Assembly: GCA_958299035.1 (NCBI GenBank) | Contig: CATQJL010000001.1 | Coordinates: forward strand, 51,214,461-51,278,460 | DNA: 64,000 nt | Direction: 5' to 3' | Source: Cylicocyclus nassatus | Lineage: Eukaryota > Nematoda > Chromadorea > Rhabditida > Strongylidae | In this document: piece after piece, positions 47,316 through 58,716 of the stretch | How the letters are laid out: every line of letters begins with the position of its first letter | Numbering within the stretch: position 1 is the first letter of the stretch | Made by a program: the position numbers and the translations under genes | The notes under the pieces: generated by a model | What the model was told of the DNA's origin: nothing | Database searches by the model: none | What the model saw: only the letters and a program-made list of their open reading frames with translations

Positions 47316-50300
47316 TCAAAGTGGCCAAAGTCGAGTTCTGGAAGTTTCCAAAGATTGTCGCCATTTTTTAAGTTCGCTCGTCCTTCTCATGTCTTGTAGT
47401 AGTTTGCGTTGTCTCTGAAAATCATTACTCTGCATGGAAAAAATTGGAAAGCATTTTTTACCTGCATATGGCGCAGTATGGAGGGCGAAGAGTCCAGCGC
47501 ATTTCTGCCATTTCTTCCTTGAAATACAGAGATTGACAAAAGCATTGTATGAAACCAAGCTATAAGCAGAAAGAACAACACAAAGTTTTACTGAGTTTCC
47601 AGAAAGTTAGGTATGCACTGGAGTTTCTACCAAATGTGTGGTGAAAGTGAAAGTTGAAGGATATGCTGAGAAATACAACGAGCAGAACCTCTTAAAGGCA
47701 ATAGCTCGGCAGATTTTTACTTGCAGTGATTTCGCAGGAGTTGATATTTTCGATCCTCCAAACCTTCGTAAGGGCTCCATTTTGCAAAAAAAATGACGAA
47801 AACTTGTTTCTTGGATGCTTTATTCAGCGGAGTGATCGAGTTGAGCTGTCGGCTGTAATGTCTTGTTGAAAGACATGTAGGTTATTGGGCCTAGGTGACC
47901 ATAGATCTCAATTTAGTCAACATCTCAAGGTCAACCACGACGGGAACTGCTCCCGAGTAAAGCCACATTCTATTGTGGAGAGCCGTTTTTGCGAAACCAT
48001 GACCTTCGCTCTCCTTGGGCCTAAGGCATACCTCACGCGATTCCAGGCGCCACGCGACTCATCGTAGGAGCGACTGTTAATAACTGGTCATTGCCAACAT
48101 TTTTTTTTGAGCAGGACATGGTCCGCTTGCAACGACTTACAAAAGCTAAGCGCCTGGCATTTGGGAACCGCGCACTACCAATCTGTAAGATTATGGCAAA
48201 TTGCCAAGTCGCGTGAACGCCGCGATTTAGACGAATCGCGCAAGGTATGCCTTGGGCCACAAGCTTAGAGCGTAACCTAGGCGATTTCCTTCGTTGATCA
48301 ATAAAACAGTTGGAATCATTGTCTTGAGGACCTAATAGCGTTTTCTTTGTTACAAAAATGCAAGTGTTAGAGTTTGCTGGGAGAAGCTTTAAGCTCACCT
48401 TCTCCGCCATCGATTACTGGCATTTCAGGTCTCAATGCATTTTTAGGTGAACGTCGCAACGAATCTCCTGTCGAAATTCTCATCAGTCTGGCATCCGTCC
48501 CAACAAGGTCTGAGTCAGAATTGCTGTTTGTTCCGGAATCTGGCAGCTGTCCATGTCCTGGACAGCATCAATGAATTCGATTGCGTTAAGGTTCCTTAAA
48601 TCATACACTCACTCGACGATGTTCCTTCGACGACTCGAAGCTTCGGTGTTGAGAGTACATCTGAAGTGGTAACCCGAGCATGACCCGAGGGTGCGTGAGT
48701 CACAGGATCCACAAATACTGTGTACTAAAAGACAAGCATCAGCAATATTCAAAGATGTAACGAAGGGAAATTTTCATCAAATACAATTATTGAATAATTG
48801 ATTGAAATTTTTGAGGGATTAAATATTAAATAATGACTTCCAATTTTGCCCACGAGCGAATATTATTCAATTTTTGATTTTCATATTATTGAATCCAAAT
48901 ATTGGAATATGGATTCCAAAATTCAAATCTAAGAATATTCGAATAAAACTTGAATTGATATTCGACTATTGATTAATCAAATAATTTGATATTATGAATA
49001 TTCGGACATTTGAATATTCGAAAATTCAAATGCGATATTTGAATATGCAACAAAGTTCGCGTATGAAGCATGTGAATAAACATTTTAGCACTAAAAAAGA
49101 ATTATTTTTCTCTTGCTCAGTTATTATAGTATTCTAACAACTGTTTTGAAAAGTTCTCGAATGTTCATATATTTGGATCTTTTAATTGTTAATTCGAATC
49201 AAGCTTTGCTTATTTGGCTATTCGTCACTCGAATAAATTCATCTCAAAAATTGGACGACCATTTAGATATTCGAATAGTCTGTTATTTCGACTAATTATT
49301 CGAATAAGGATATTCGATTACAACTATAATCATTGAGCTATCACAATCTACGCAATTTAACTATGAAATCAGTTATAATTTTGATGAAATTTGCTTACTA
49401 CAGAGGAAGGTTACTAATCCTGATACTTATTTCAAAAAACTTTTCTTGCTGAAGCAAATGCTATTAACGGACTGTGCGGAATTTTGTCTAAAGGTTCCAG
49501 CTGGCCAAAACGTTTTTGTGGGTCTCGTTAGAGTCAAGTGAGGCGGTTCTCTTAGCAGGAGGTTATATGACAATTTATGCGCAGCATTTAAAACAAATAA
49601 GTGAAATGAGCGGTTGAGATGTTAAGCCGAAACAAAAAATATGAAATACTAATTTACGACTGAGCATTAGAAAATTCAAGAATTGCTGCTCGCAATTCTG
49701 CCACGTATGCTAGCAACATTGTGATGTGCTGTTTTCGAAGCCACGGGGTAATCTGTCCCGGTTATCTAGCAATAGTTACAAATATTTAACACGGAGAAAA
49801 AGCTGTGTCAATTTTGCTGTTTGTCCTATCGTCACACTGCGTTAAAGTGACACTTTCACTAAATTACCAAGTGGCTTTTTCAGATTGATAATTATAAAAG
49901 TTTCTAATTGGAAATAAACATGCCATATTCAAACTAAATTCGCCATTGCTTGTGTCGCCGTCCACCTCGGCAGCCTGAAAGGAGTTCCGGTTGAATGCAA
50001 ACATAAAAATTAATTTTCCCCTACCTCGAATGCTTTTGAGGGATGCGCATCAGCTCCTGGCATGTATATCTTACTGACAGGATTTCGTGAGTTCACAGAA
50101 TCGGAAGTTTTACCCCAGATAAAATTATGTGTGTTCATTGGCTCCTCTTCATCTGCAGTTCTTTCGGCAGCAAATGGCACGATAGGAATGTCGATCTTTC
50201 TGAGCTTTTTGTTGGATTTCCTTGCATGTTTGCGATGTTTTCGCCTGGTTTGTGGAGCTACTGTCATCATCTTCGTGCTGCTTCGTCCCTTCTTTGATGT

Positions 50301-51977
50301 TTGGAAGTGCTCAACAGTTTCTTCTGTGTTAGCAGGATTTGAGCTTTTCAGATTTCCATTGTTGCCAGCACCATTCACGGCTGGCTGTGGCGGAATTTCG
50401 AAATCGTTTTTTCTATCTCCGATGGACTCATCGAATGGAAGAGGGAGCAGTTGCTTAGCTTGCGTCGATCCATAAGCCGCAGCAGAATGCATCTGACTAG
50501 GTGGTGCCGATCTATGATGGGCACCGGTAGGAACAACGTTGAGATCATCAAACTTCTTTTCACTGGAAATCTCTGCCGACAAAAATCCTCCCGTTGTCGC
50601 TTGATTCCGTGATACTTGCAATTTATTTGTAATCTTTGATCCCGAAGCAGTTGCGGTCTCGGAGGGCTGCTCCTCTTTTGCCTTTTTTGCCCGTTCCCGG
50701 TAAATCTTTCGTTTTCTAGCAAGCGGTAACTGCTGTCGAGTTCTGGCATTTGTAGAAACTGGATGGACAGTGAAGCGACTTTTATTCGAGTGGCGATGCC
50801 TATGCGATCAGAAAATTAACAAAAATTTAGCACTTTGAGACCGATTCATTTAAGAGAAACTCTCACCAAAATCGCGTTTCTCGCGCATTTGGCGCGTGCC
50901 TACGCTCGTATGCACAAATTATTATATGGGAGTGTTTTTTGAAGCTTATATTTCCAACAAGCATGGTTTTCAAAGAATTACATGTATCTTACAGAGTCTT
51001 ACCGAAAACTACACATCAAAATTTTTGCATCACTCTCCTCTCCAATAAACTATAAATGGCTATGTCTGAGGAATCTCCCTTCAAGAAAAGTGTTATATCG
51101 AATGTTCTCGTCTAAGTTCATCCTTCACTGTTCCCAGAATAGTTAGACAAAGTTTCCACCTCCTCATAAAACAGTACCATTTTTACCACGTCAAAAAAGG
51201 TATAAATAAAATCTCAAATCTTGATGCCCTGCTTTCTAAGTGACAATCAAGCCACATTGCTGCCCAGGAATCACCCTAGACATTTCGTTTACACCTGCAA
51301 AACTGGCGTGCATACGTGCGTATGCACGAGGATGCTGAGCCGGAGTCAGGGCGTGTATACGTGTATACGAGCATATGTACGCGGTCGTCAACGTGTTAAC
51401 TGAGGAATCTCCCTTTTCTTACCTATTTATCCATTCTCAAATCCCAACTCAAAAATGACGGAAAATTATCAAGTATCTACCTGGAAGAGGTTTTCGGTAA
51501 CCTTCGATATCCTAGCGAGTTTCCATGAATGGTAAAGTACTTGCTGTTAAAGTACTCGAGTTTCTGACTTGCACTCTCAGTGTTAGAATCATTTTTGCCG
51601 GTGTTTTGCTCCAACAATTGAGATTCGATATTGGTTCGGGGAGCTGTATGAGGAGTTGGCGGTCTCCGCGCATTTTGAGAAGATACTTCGCTTGTAGTAG
51701 GAGCTTCATCATTAAGATGAGTGAACGCTTTTTCTGCCGCTAGAGGAATAGCGCTTTTCAGAGAAACGTCTTCTTTCGAATCCAGCGCAGCACTTCCTAT
51801 ATCCTTCTTGTGCGGAACTGAGCCTTCTTGAACTTTAACTGCTTCCGATTGAGAGATTGATCCTTCTAGGTGTTTTTCTTCTTGGTTGTCATTCATCTGG
51901 GGGCTTGGTGGACGTTGTTGAGAAAGATCAGCCTTTGCAATTTCTTTTCCTAGCAATACCTGCTTGCAGCTGCATCT
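47316..51977 (-). CDS. Multi-exon gene, low-complexity polar protein, function unknown
   Basis: Six minus-strand exons: 51977-51481, 50799-50025, 48724-48613, 48557-48399, 47517-47462, 47429-47316. All five junctions keep phase (2,0,1,1,0) with GT/AG, and the frame stays open to TGA at 47316-47318: 570 codons before the stop if the first exon is entered in phase 0, or 543 from the first in-frame Met at 51896. The protein is Ser/Lys/Glu/Asn/Pro-rich: CSCKQVLLGKE near the start, a basic block RKRKIYRERAKKAKEEQ, then RRKHRKHARKSNKKLRK, later LRVVEGTSSRHGQ, and a charged end LLQDMRRTSELKKWRQSLET. It has no recognised domain. The last intron would be only 32 nt; reading through it gives a stop at 47387. 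The 5' end is unresolved. Introns host a hairpin MITE, an AT-rich block and a TTAA element. Confidence 0.65.
48015..48258. mobile_element. GCGATT-hairpin MITE in an intron
   Basis: Ends TTGGGCCTAAGGCATACCTC and the complement of GGTATGCCTTGGGCC, then GCGATT blocks. About 244 bp, between exons 48399 and 47517 of the unknown gene. Confidence 0.7.
48776..49330. repeat. AT-rich block of degenerate GAATATTCGAAT palindromes
   Basis: Dense recurrence of TTCGAAT, GAATATTCG and ATTCGAATA in both orientations over about 550 bp, without a fixed period. It lies in the 1.3-kb intron 48725-50024. It may be a decayed satellite or a matrix-attachment-like sequence. Confidence 0.7.
50827..51399. mobile_element. 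TTAA-type MITE, CACGTTGACGACC family, copy 2
   Basis: The right end GGTCGTCAACGTGTTAA is exact; the left end (TTTAGCACTTTGAGACCG) is decayed. The interior matches 26913-27504 (CGCGCATTTGGC, GTGCATACG blocks, GGAGTCAGGGCGTG). It fills most of the intron 50800-51480. Confidence 0.8.
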
Positions 51978-52625
51978 CTGCAAGAAAAAACTTATATTCA
52001 GTCGTGTTGAGAGTGTTCTTAGCCTAATTGCAGTAAATATAGCGTCGGTTGCTGTGCTACAAATTTCGGCACAGGATCGCTAAATAATCATCACGATATC
52101 TAATCAGCATATTCTTTATAGCCACCGTAAGGGATGCCACGCCCCGTAATGTTGTAGCATTTTGTATATGTTAGAATGGCGCAGTTCGTGCGTAATTCTA
52201 ACGAAATTCAGTAACTTTTCAAATGCTAGAGCTAAATTCACACTTCAGTACCCTAGAAATTTTACAAGGTTTGGCCTTGTAATAGATGTTCAAGCTACCA
52301 TATAATGCATAAGTTAGCCAACTTGAACGAGGCTTTATGGTTTTGAAATTTTGCGATTTTGAGTTTGGTGCCAAAACCGCGGGAAAGCTGCTAGCTAGCC
52401 CAAAAAATGTTCAAAGATTACTTACACCGTAAAATGCAAAAACACAATGAGGGAAAGTGTCGAGTCACAGGAATTCCCTTATCGCTGCAGTTTTTTCATA
52501 GAAACACAAATTGGAACCAGAGATCAGATCTAAGTTCTATTTGAAACGTTGTGAGGCTTTTTAGAGCGTCAAGAGTGTATTAAAGTTTTTTTGCGTTACC
52601 ATACAAGATTGGAGCCTGCCACAGT

Positions 52626-54638
52626 CAGGGCCCGGCACGAGGTGGACAAACGGGGTTTTCCAAAACGAATTCCCCTTTCATCCCAATAATTTCTACGAAT
52701 ACCCCCTTGAGCAGAAAAATGACGCTTTGTGCTTGTGCAACGAGAGTACCGGCCACACTTCGCTTAAAAGCACTCAAAAGCGCCCAAATTGCTCAAATTC
52801 CTCAAATTACTCCTCAGCTGTATCAAGATAAAAAACAGGAAAAAATAAGCAAGAAAAATGATGAAGGAATGAGAAAATATCAAAGTAACGCAGTCATAGG
52901 AATGAGAGACGCCGTTCCCGCGCGTATCGATTGACTGGGGCGTTCACTTTCCATCTTAAAAAGTTAGGCTGCTGATGCGATTTTGAGCTCTAACAAGAAC
53001 AAGAGGAGGAGTTTCGGAACAAAAATTTATAGTAAATTTTAGGCATACAATAGATTTATGTAAAAATTTTGAAAAAATTATGTGAATTGAAAGTTTTGCC
53101 CACCTCAGGTGGGCATTAGGTGGGCAATTGCCCACCTAATTTGGAAAAAGTTAAGCACGCTCTTCATTCACATAAGTTTTTCATACATTCTTCCTTAGTT
53201 CTACTGCGCGTATACACACCAAGTCTCGCACGATTTCGTTTTCTCTGCGCTGCAAACGAGCCATTTTTCCATTTTCTTGATAGGGAATTTTCAGAAAAAA
53301 GCTTGCCCCAACCTTCAGTCACATAATTTTTCAATGAAACTTCTAAGTCAAGCCTTGCAGGCCGGTGTTCATGTATCTACCAAGTTCCATAAAGTATGGT
53401 CATCTGTGCGCTGCAAACGAGCCATTTGAATTCATATTTTCATCGACCAGTTTTGCGAAATTTTTGGAAAAAATGCTTATTACTCCTCCCATTCACATAA
53501 GTTTTTCATAATATTTCATACTTTGTTTCTACTAGCCTCTCTTCGGCTCACATATTTGGTGCTATATCGTTACGCCTGCATTGAGAACTGATCATGTAAT
53601 CATGCTGTTCAACGACATCGCTTATGCGACGTCGCGCACGCGGCATTTAGCGGGGGCGCGGCATAGCGGGCGCGAACTCTGCTGTGCGTTGAGGCCAGGG
53701 CCCGGCACAGATTGTCTGGAAGCAGGCTGGACTTCGTTTTCGGTGCAAAAAGCAAAGGAGATGTCGTTCTTGACGAGTCGGGACCGAGCACCAAGAATAA
53801 GCGCCACTTTGTCGAACACAAGCTTTTTGGGCAGGTTATCGCACGATTGACATGCTCTATCGTGTACGGCGGAAAGTGCGCGCGATTTGAAAGCAACGCT
53901 AAAATAAACAAATTGCTTGTTTACAACGCACACAGAAGCATATGACACCAAAATTGAACTGTATACATAGAAAATTATTTGCGGAAGAATTATGTAAAAA
54001 GATTTAAAAACTTATGTGAAGTAATACCTTTTCCAAAATTAGATCGTCTCCAGACGGCCACCAGACAATCTGAGATCGTCTGGAGCATATATTTTCGTCA
54101 CTTTGCATAAGTTTCGGATCTTTTTAGCATGGGTGGATTCCCCGGTCAAAAGTCTATCCCTGAGCATGAAGACATTTTCATATCATTGCCTTTCCGTTGT
54201 TTTGTGCCTTCATTTCTTCTCGCTTTGATAAATATCGCGCTCTAATGCCAAAGTCTTGTGCATGCCTAGTATTCAGCTCCACTTTGGATTTTCACTCTTA
54301 TCTTACGTCTTTTCTTTCAGACTAGTAAATCTTTCTTGTTTTCATCTCCTCCTAAGCGGGTAGGTCAAAGGGGACTTCGTAAAACTTCCGAAAGTCAGGG
54401 GGGACTTCGTTTTCCGGAACCCTAGAAACCGACTCGTGCCGGACCCTGGTTGAGGCTTATGAAAACTACTTCTCAATGAATCGGATGTATGAGGTAATAA
54501 GCATGATAGACCTTCTTTTGCTTGCACTTGGAATCTTCTTCCGGGGCTCCGCCCCGCCCTGCAAAAACGATTTCCCCCTTGCTTTTCCACCAAAAACGAT
54601 TTCCAGCTTGTCATTTGCCCACCTCGTGCCGGGCCCTG
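52626..54638. mobile_element. hAT-like non-autonomous element, 2.0 kb, exact 8-bp TSD
   Basis: Ends CAGGGCCCGGCACGAGGTGG and the complement (CCACCTCGTGCCGGGCCCTG), flanked by GCCACAGT at 52618-52625 and 54639-54646. An 8-bp duplication and CAGGG ends fit hAT transposons. The interior holds direct repeats (CATTCACATAAGTTTTTCATA; CTGCAAACGAGCCATTT) and a nested copy (53696-54448). No transposase. Confidence 0.9.
53696..54448. mobile_element. Nested hAT-like element, exact 8-bp TSD
   Basis: Ends CAGGGCCCGGCAC and the complement of GTGCCGGACCCTG, flanked by GTTGAGGC at 53688-53695 and 54449-54456. It lies wholly inside the 52626-54638 element, so it inserted later. Confidence 0.88.
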
Positions 54639-54894
54639 GCCACAGTGAGTATGAAGTTTTGCTGCGTAAGTTTCCACACTTCCTTCGAACTACTGGCGAT
54701 CCTCCGAGATATTCTAGTATCAAACTCAACGCGAAATTTGAAACGCCATTTTTTAAGACTTTGTTCTTGGTGATTAGTTCATAGAATATGGCGTTTAAAA
54801 TCTATTATTAGAGCATACCATCTATTACAGTCTAGGTTTGAGTATGGATTTAGTTACATGTATTTGATAAGGATATAATTACGCATTTGCCAAC

Positions 54895-57800
54895 TTACAC
54901 AGAGTATGAGCACTTCCTACGGTTTGTTCGCGTTTCCTGTGGGAATATTCAAGAAAAGATCACTACTTTTTCAAAAAGTTGAAATAGTCTGAGCATTACT
55001 GAGCAATATTTAAGCAATGGATGCTTGCGAAGAAGTGATCTGGATTGCCCAATCTAGAGATGACAAACCTTATGCCCGGGCTTTCCTGGAAGACCCTGCA
55101 TTCCACGTTCTCCTGCATTCCCTTCTATGCCTGGTAATCCGCGTTCTCCGCGTACTCCTGCTATACCGGGCTGACCTTCCTGCAACGTTATTTGAAGAGG
55201 ACTAAACTTTGTTATGCTATGATGAACCTCAAAATTGTCTTTGCCAGCGTCACCGCGCTCTCCCGGAGGTCCTTCCGGACCGGTAAGGCCTTTCGGTCCT
55301 TGTGTACCCATTGTTACTACTGCATCTGGTCCAGGAATTCCAACGCCACTGGGTTTGCCTCTTGCACCCTTTGAAATACCGTTATCAACGAGACCAAATT
55401 GTTAGTTTGGAACTGTTTACTTACAGGCATTCCAGGCAGTCCAATGTCGCCAGGCGATCCCGGAGCTCCATTGCGTCCAGGAATTCCCGGCATACCCGGT
55501 GGGCCAATGGGACCAGGTAGACCTGGAAAAAATTGGTAAAATTAGAAGTACGACAGAACATCTCAACAACAATGCGTACCAACTTGACCAACTTCGCCTT
55601 TGGGACCAGTTGGTCCCGCAGGGCAAACGAAGCAACCGGAATGGACCATATGCACCATGATATCCATTGCATCGACACCTGGTAATCGTGCATATAAAAT
55701 TATTTACGTCATTGTCCATAGTCAGCGAACAATATGAGTAAATGTTATTTGCATACACAATACGGTGTTTTAAATTCGCAAAGATTTTGATGATTTTAGA
55801 AACAGAATTTTTTCGCTGGAAAATAGAGCTGTTGTTCGTCCTCACAAGAAAATTCATCTTTGCACTAAGATTCTCAACTGAGGACACGCATTTTCTATTA
55901 TATTTACACCTTTACGTAAATAAAATATGCAGGAACTACAAAGAAGAAAGCCGACCTTTTATTCCAACATTCCCCGGCTCCCCAGGCGTGCCATCTTCCC
56001 CTTTCGCACCGGCGGGACCGGGCAATCCCCTCGGACACGTATTCGTTGACATGCACTCTTAAATATACGTTGCTCTGCTTTAGTGAAACTTGTCTCCGGT
56101 AAAAGAAACAAAACAGAGTTGAGCATTTTTTGAAGGTAAACTTACTACATTGCATTTTTGATCCAGTGTAAATTTCAATAATTTCTCCTTTGTCTACATT
56201 GCGGGTTCCAAAGGCTGCTGCACCTTTCCCCTGAAAGCTGGACTGCCATTGACATAAAAAAAACAATCAGGAAATAGATGTGGCCCATTTACCAAGCATT
56301 AGTTGAGCCTATGATCTCCGATATACAAATATTAAAAGTCAAGTCTGAGCTGAGGAAAAACGAATTTCAAGCTATTTTTGGGTCACGAGTGAAGTAGGTG
56401 AATGCTCATAGAAGTCTTGCACCAATTCACAGAAGCTAAAACACAATTTTACAATGAATTTTGTAGCACAATGCAGAATTTTTCGAGTATACAGTTCTTT
56501 TGGGCCTGAGCTGTTCTCGTCAAAATGGCTATGAAACTGTAAACATTGGCTGGACATAAGGAAGCAAAATCTTACTACTTTTCTTCTGTGTATCCATCTT
56601 CTCCTCACAATTGTTCTGCGTCTTTTTCCAGATGATGCGGAAGTTTCATCGTCCAAACGTTTCCTGAAATTTTGGTCGTTCTTAAAGGTCTTCGATCTTA
56701 TAACACACATTCCAGCATTGTGCCAGCTTGCAATTCGCATTCAGTTTGCTTGAGCATGCTTTTCTGCCTTCTCGTTTCCTGCCCTCGCTCCCTCCCCCCA
56801 CCCACAACATCATCGTATTAGTATCCTTGCTCGTAACTTGGTGTATAATAAAATGACATGACGAAACTAAAGAAATCCTGTTCTTCAATCTGTCAAAACT
56901 TTACAGTGATGAGAACTGCAAGGAAGTTGTTGCACTCCAACGACCTTAAAATCAGGGCTCGGCACAAGGTGGCTTACAAGCAAGCTGAATATCGTTTTTG
57001 GGACGAAAAGCAAAGGGGGTTTCGTTTTTGTGACCGAAGAGACACGCAAAATCGGCGATTTGGCAACGTTTTTTTTAGTCGACGTTTCGTTTTTGGAGGA
57101 TTTTTAGGGATTATGGTGGGGGGGGGGGGGTCAAAGGGGACTTCGTAAAAATACCCAAAAGTCAAGGGGGACTTCATTTTTTGCATTTTCATCTAGCCAC
57201 CTCGTGCCGAGCCCTGCTTAAAATCTGAGTTCAGAATACCAAAGTGTGCCTTCACAAGAGAAAGTGCATAAGAATTCATTTAGAAGTTGCAGGAAATGAA
57301 ATATCGAAACATCTAGTTATGCACTAAATTGTTTTCAACAAATTCAAATTGAAAAACCAACTGATGAAAATGACTTTCATGCACATATGATCTCAATCCA
57401 GTGAAAGTGTGATTGAGCTGGCAGACGACCGGATATTATGAATGACATCTTATGAATCTAATGAAGTGAGAATGATGAGCAGCATAGTATAGAAAAGTCA
57501 GTGCATCATTCTTTCGTCTTTCTGGAGATTTTGAACAGTACCATGGCCGACAATCAACAAACCTCTAAAAACATACACAAGCCCACATTTTCGAAGTTCC
57601 TTACCTTATGCTTTCTCTACTTCGTCTTGTTGACTGTACGGGAATTTGATCGAGAGTGTCTTTTATTGCCGTTCTGATGACCTGTAATTGTTTGATAACT
57701 AAATGCTGTAAGAAGACGCTATAAATTTTGAATGACTGGTTACGCAGGATGAAATAGAAGAAAGTCTTCCGTTCACCTTGACAGTTTGCAGTTCTCGATC

Positions 57801-57944
57801 AAGCTGCTCCCATGTAGAAGAGACTTCATACCATACAACAGGTATGAAGATAGTGTTACAAATAAGCACTATTAAACCAACAGAAATGGCTACTGTGATT
57901 GAACCAACAGCTTTGGCTCCGATCTCGTCTTCGGCTTCAGGCAT
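54895..57944 (-). CDS. Nematode cuticle collagen, 10 exons, 335 aa
   Basis: Exons (minus): 57944-57777, 57681-57605, 56663-56579, 56230-56146, 56057-55956, 55678-55580, 55522-55425, 55368-55228, 55179-55069, 54936-54895, stop TAA 54897-54895. Lengths sum to 1008 nt and every phase fits. Order: start MPEAEDE; membrane or signal segment [20 protein letters not shown] of the cuticle-collagen N domain; basic cleavage motifs STRRSR and [11 protein letters not shown] (furin-type RxxR expected in the family); cysteine cluster [13 protein letters not shown]; first Gly-X-Y block; [10 protein letters not shown] interruption; main Gly-X-Y region with short gaps; Cys tail RRKCSYSV. The product is a secreted structural collagen, trimerised and cysteine-crosslinked in the cuticle. 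Several acceptors (TTTAAG, TCAAAG) and one donor (GTCGGC) are weak. The gene has many more introns than most cuticle collagens. A hAT-like element sits in intron 2. Confidence 0.9.
56953..57216. mobile_element. hAT-like MITE in collagen intron 2, exact 8-bp TSD
   Basis: A 264-bp element with ends CAGGGCTCGGCACAAGGTGG and the complement of CCACCTCGTGCCGAGCCCTG, flanked by CTTAAAAT at 56945-56952 and 57217-57224. Same family as 52626-54638. Contains a G-tract (57117-57130). Confidence 0.92.
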
Positions 57945-57960
57945 GGGCTGTAAAGATTAT
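57945..57960 (-). promoter_or_regulatory. 3' splice site just before collagen ATG (trans-splice candidate)
   Basis: On the minus strand ATAATCTTTACAG is followed by CCC and ATG. Only three bases separate the acceptor from the start codon, typical of a nematode SL trans-splice site. It could instead be the acceptor of a cis-intron behind a 5' UTR exon. Confidence 0.5.
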
Positions 57961-58716
57961 AATATAAGACATCGAAGATTTGTTTTATGCAATTTGTATT
58001 AATATTTTCTATCTGTTGCATGGTTTTTTGAAGCAAAAATGAGAAGAATTTGTCTTAAACTAGCGATTCTGATAGCTTTTGAAAATAGTAATACTTCACG
58101 TAAAAGTAGAGTATCATGAAGGATTTGCTAATTGAAAAATCATTACAATTCAATATTATTAGAGCTTCCGAAGGAAAACTATGAAAAATGGTGCGAAAAT
58201 TTCTGCTAGACTTTGAGTCTCCTTTTACATTATGTGCGAAGAATTAAAAGGAATTACATAGTTTTTAAAAGGTGAGTCCTGGATCATCTTGAATCATAAT
58301 GCTGAAGGAATTTATTGAAGATTAGCTTTTAAAAACTAAATAGCTGCAATAGAGGTGCTTAATCCGGAGATTATGGCTACTACCCCACTTTGAAAAGATG
58401 ACAGTCGCAGATCTGGGACTTACATACCTATAACACGAGATTACAATCGCATAAGGCATTGCTATGATCTAGCGCTTGGCTATATGGAACGGTGGTGGCT
58501 GCCAAATTTAGCGCAAATGTTCTCAGTATCGAAACAAATTATATCTTGTACTGAGCACTGAAGTGTGACATCAAGTGAAATGGTAAAAAATCAGAGTGGG
58601 ATTGTATTCTTCTTACTTTCAGTAATTTATAGAAAGAAGAGTAGTATTTTAGTTGTGCCTTGTTTCAAAACTTTCTATATGCAGCTGATATCATGTTAGT
58701 CTAGTTTCGTGTAGTA
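57961..58716. other. Upstream region of collagen gene
   Basis: AT-rich, no exon recognised; presumably contains the collagen promoter. Confidence 0.4.

Noticed and set aside
52432..52490. Possible exon linking collagen to the downstream gene (acceptor ACTGCAG, donor GTAAGT)
   Set aside because: No choice of donor gives a phase that joins both neighbours without a stop.
53609..53951. Minus-strand frame with a signal-like start (MFILALLSNRAHF)
   Set aside because: It lies inside nested hAT-like elements and overlaps several equally long frames on both strands.
56953..57192. Open frames on both strands around a G-tract
   Set aside because: Entirely within the 264-bp hAT-like MITE with mirrored ends.
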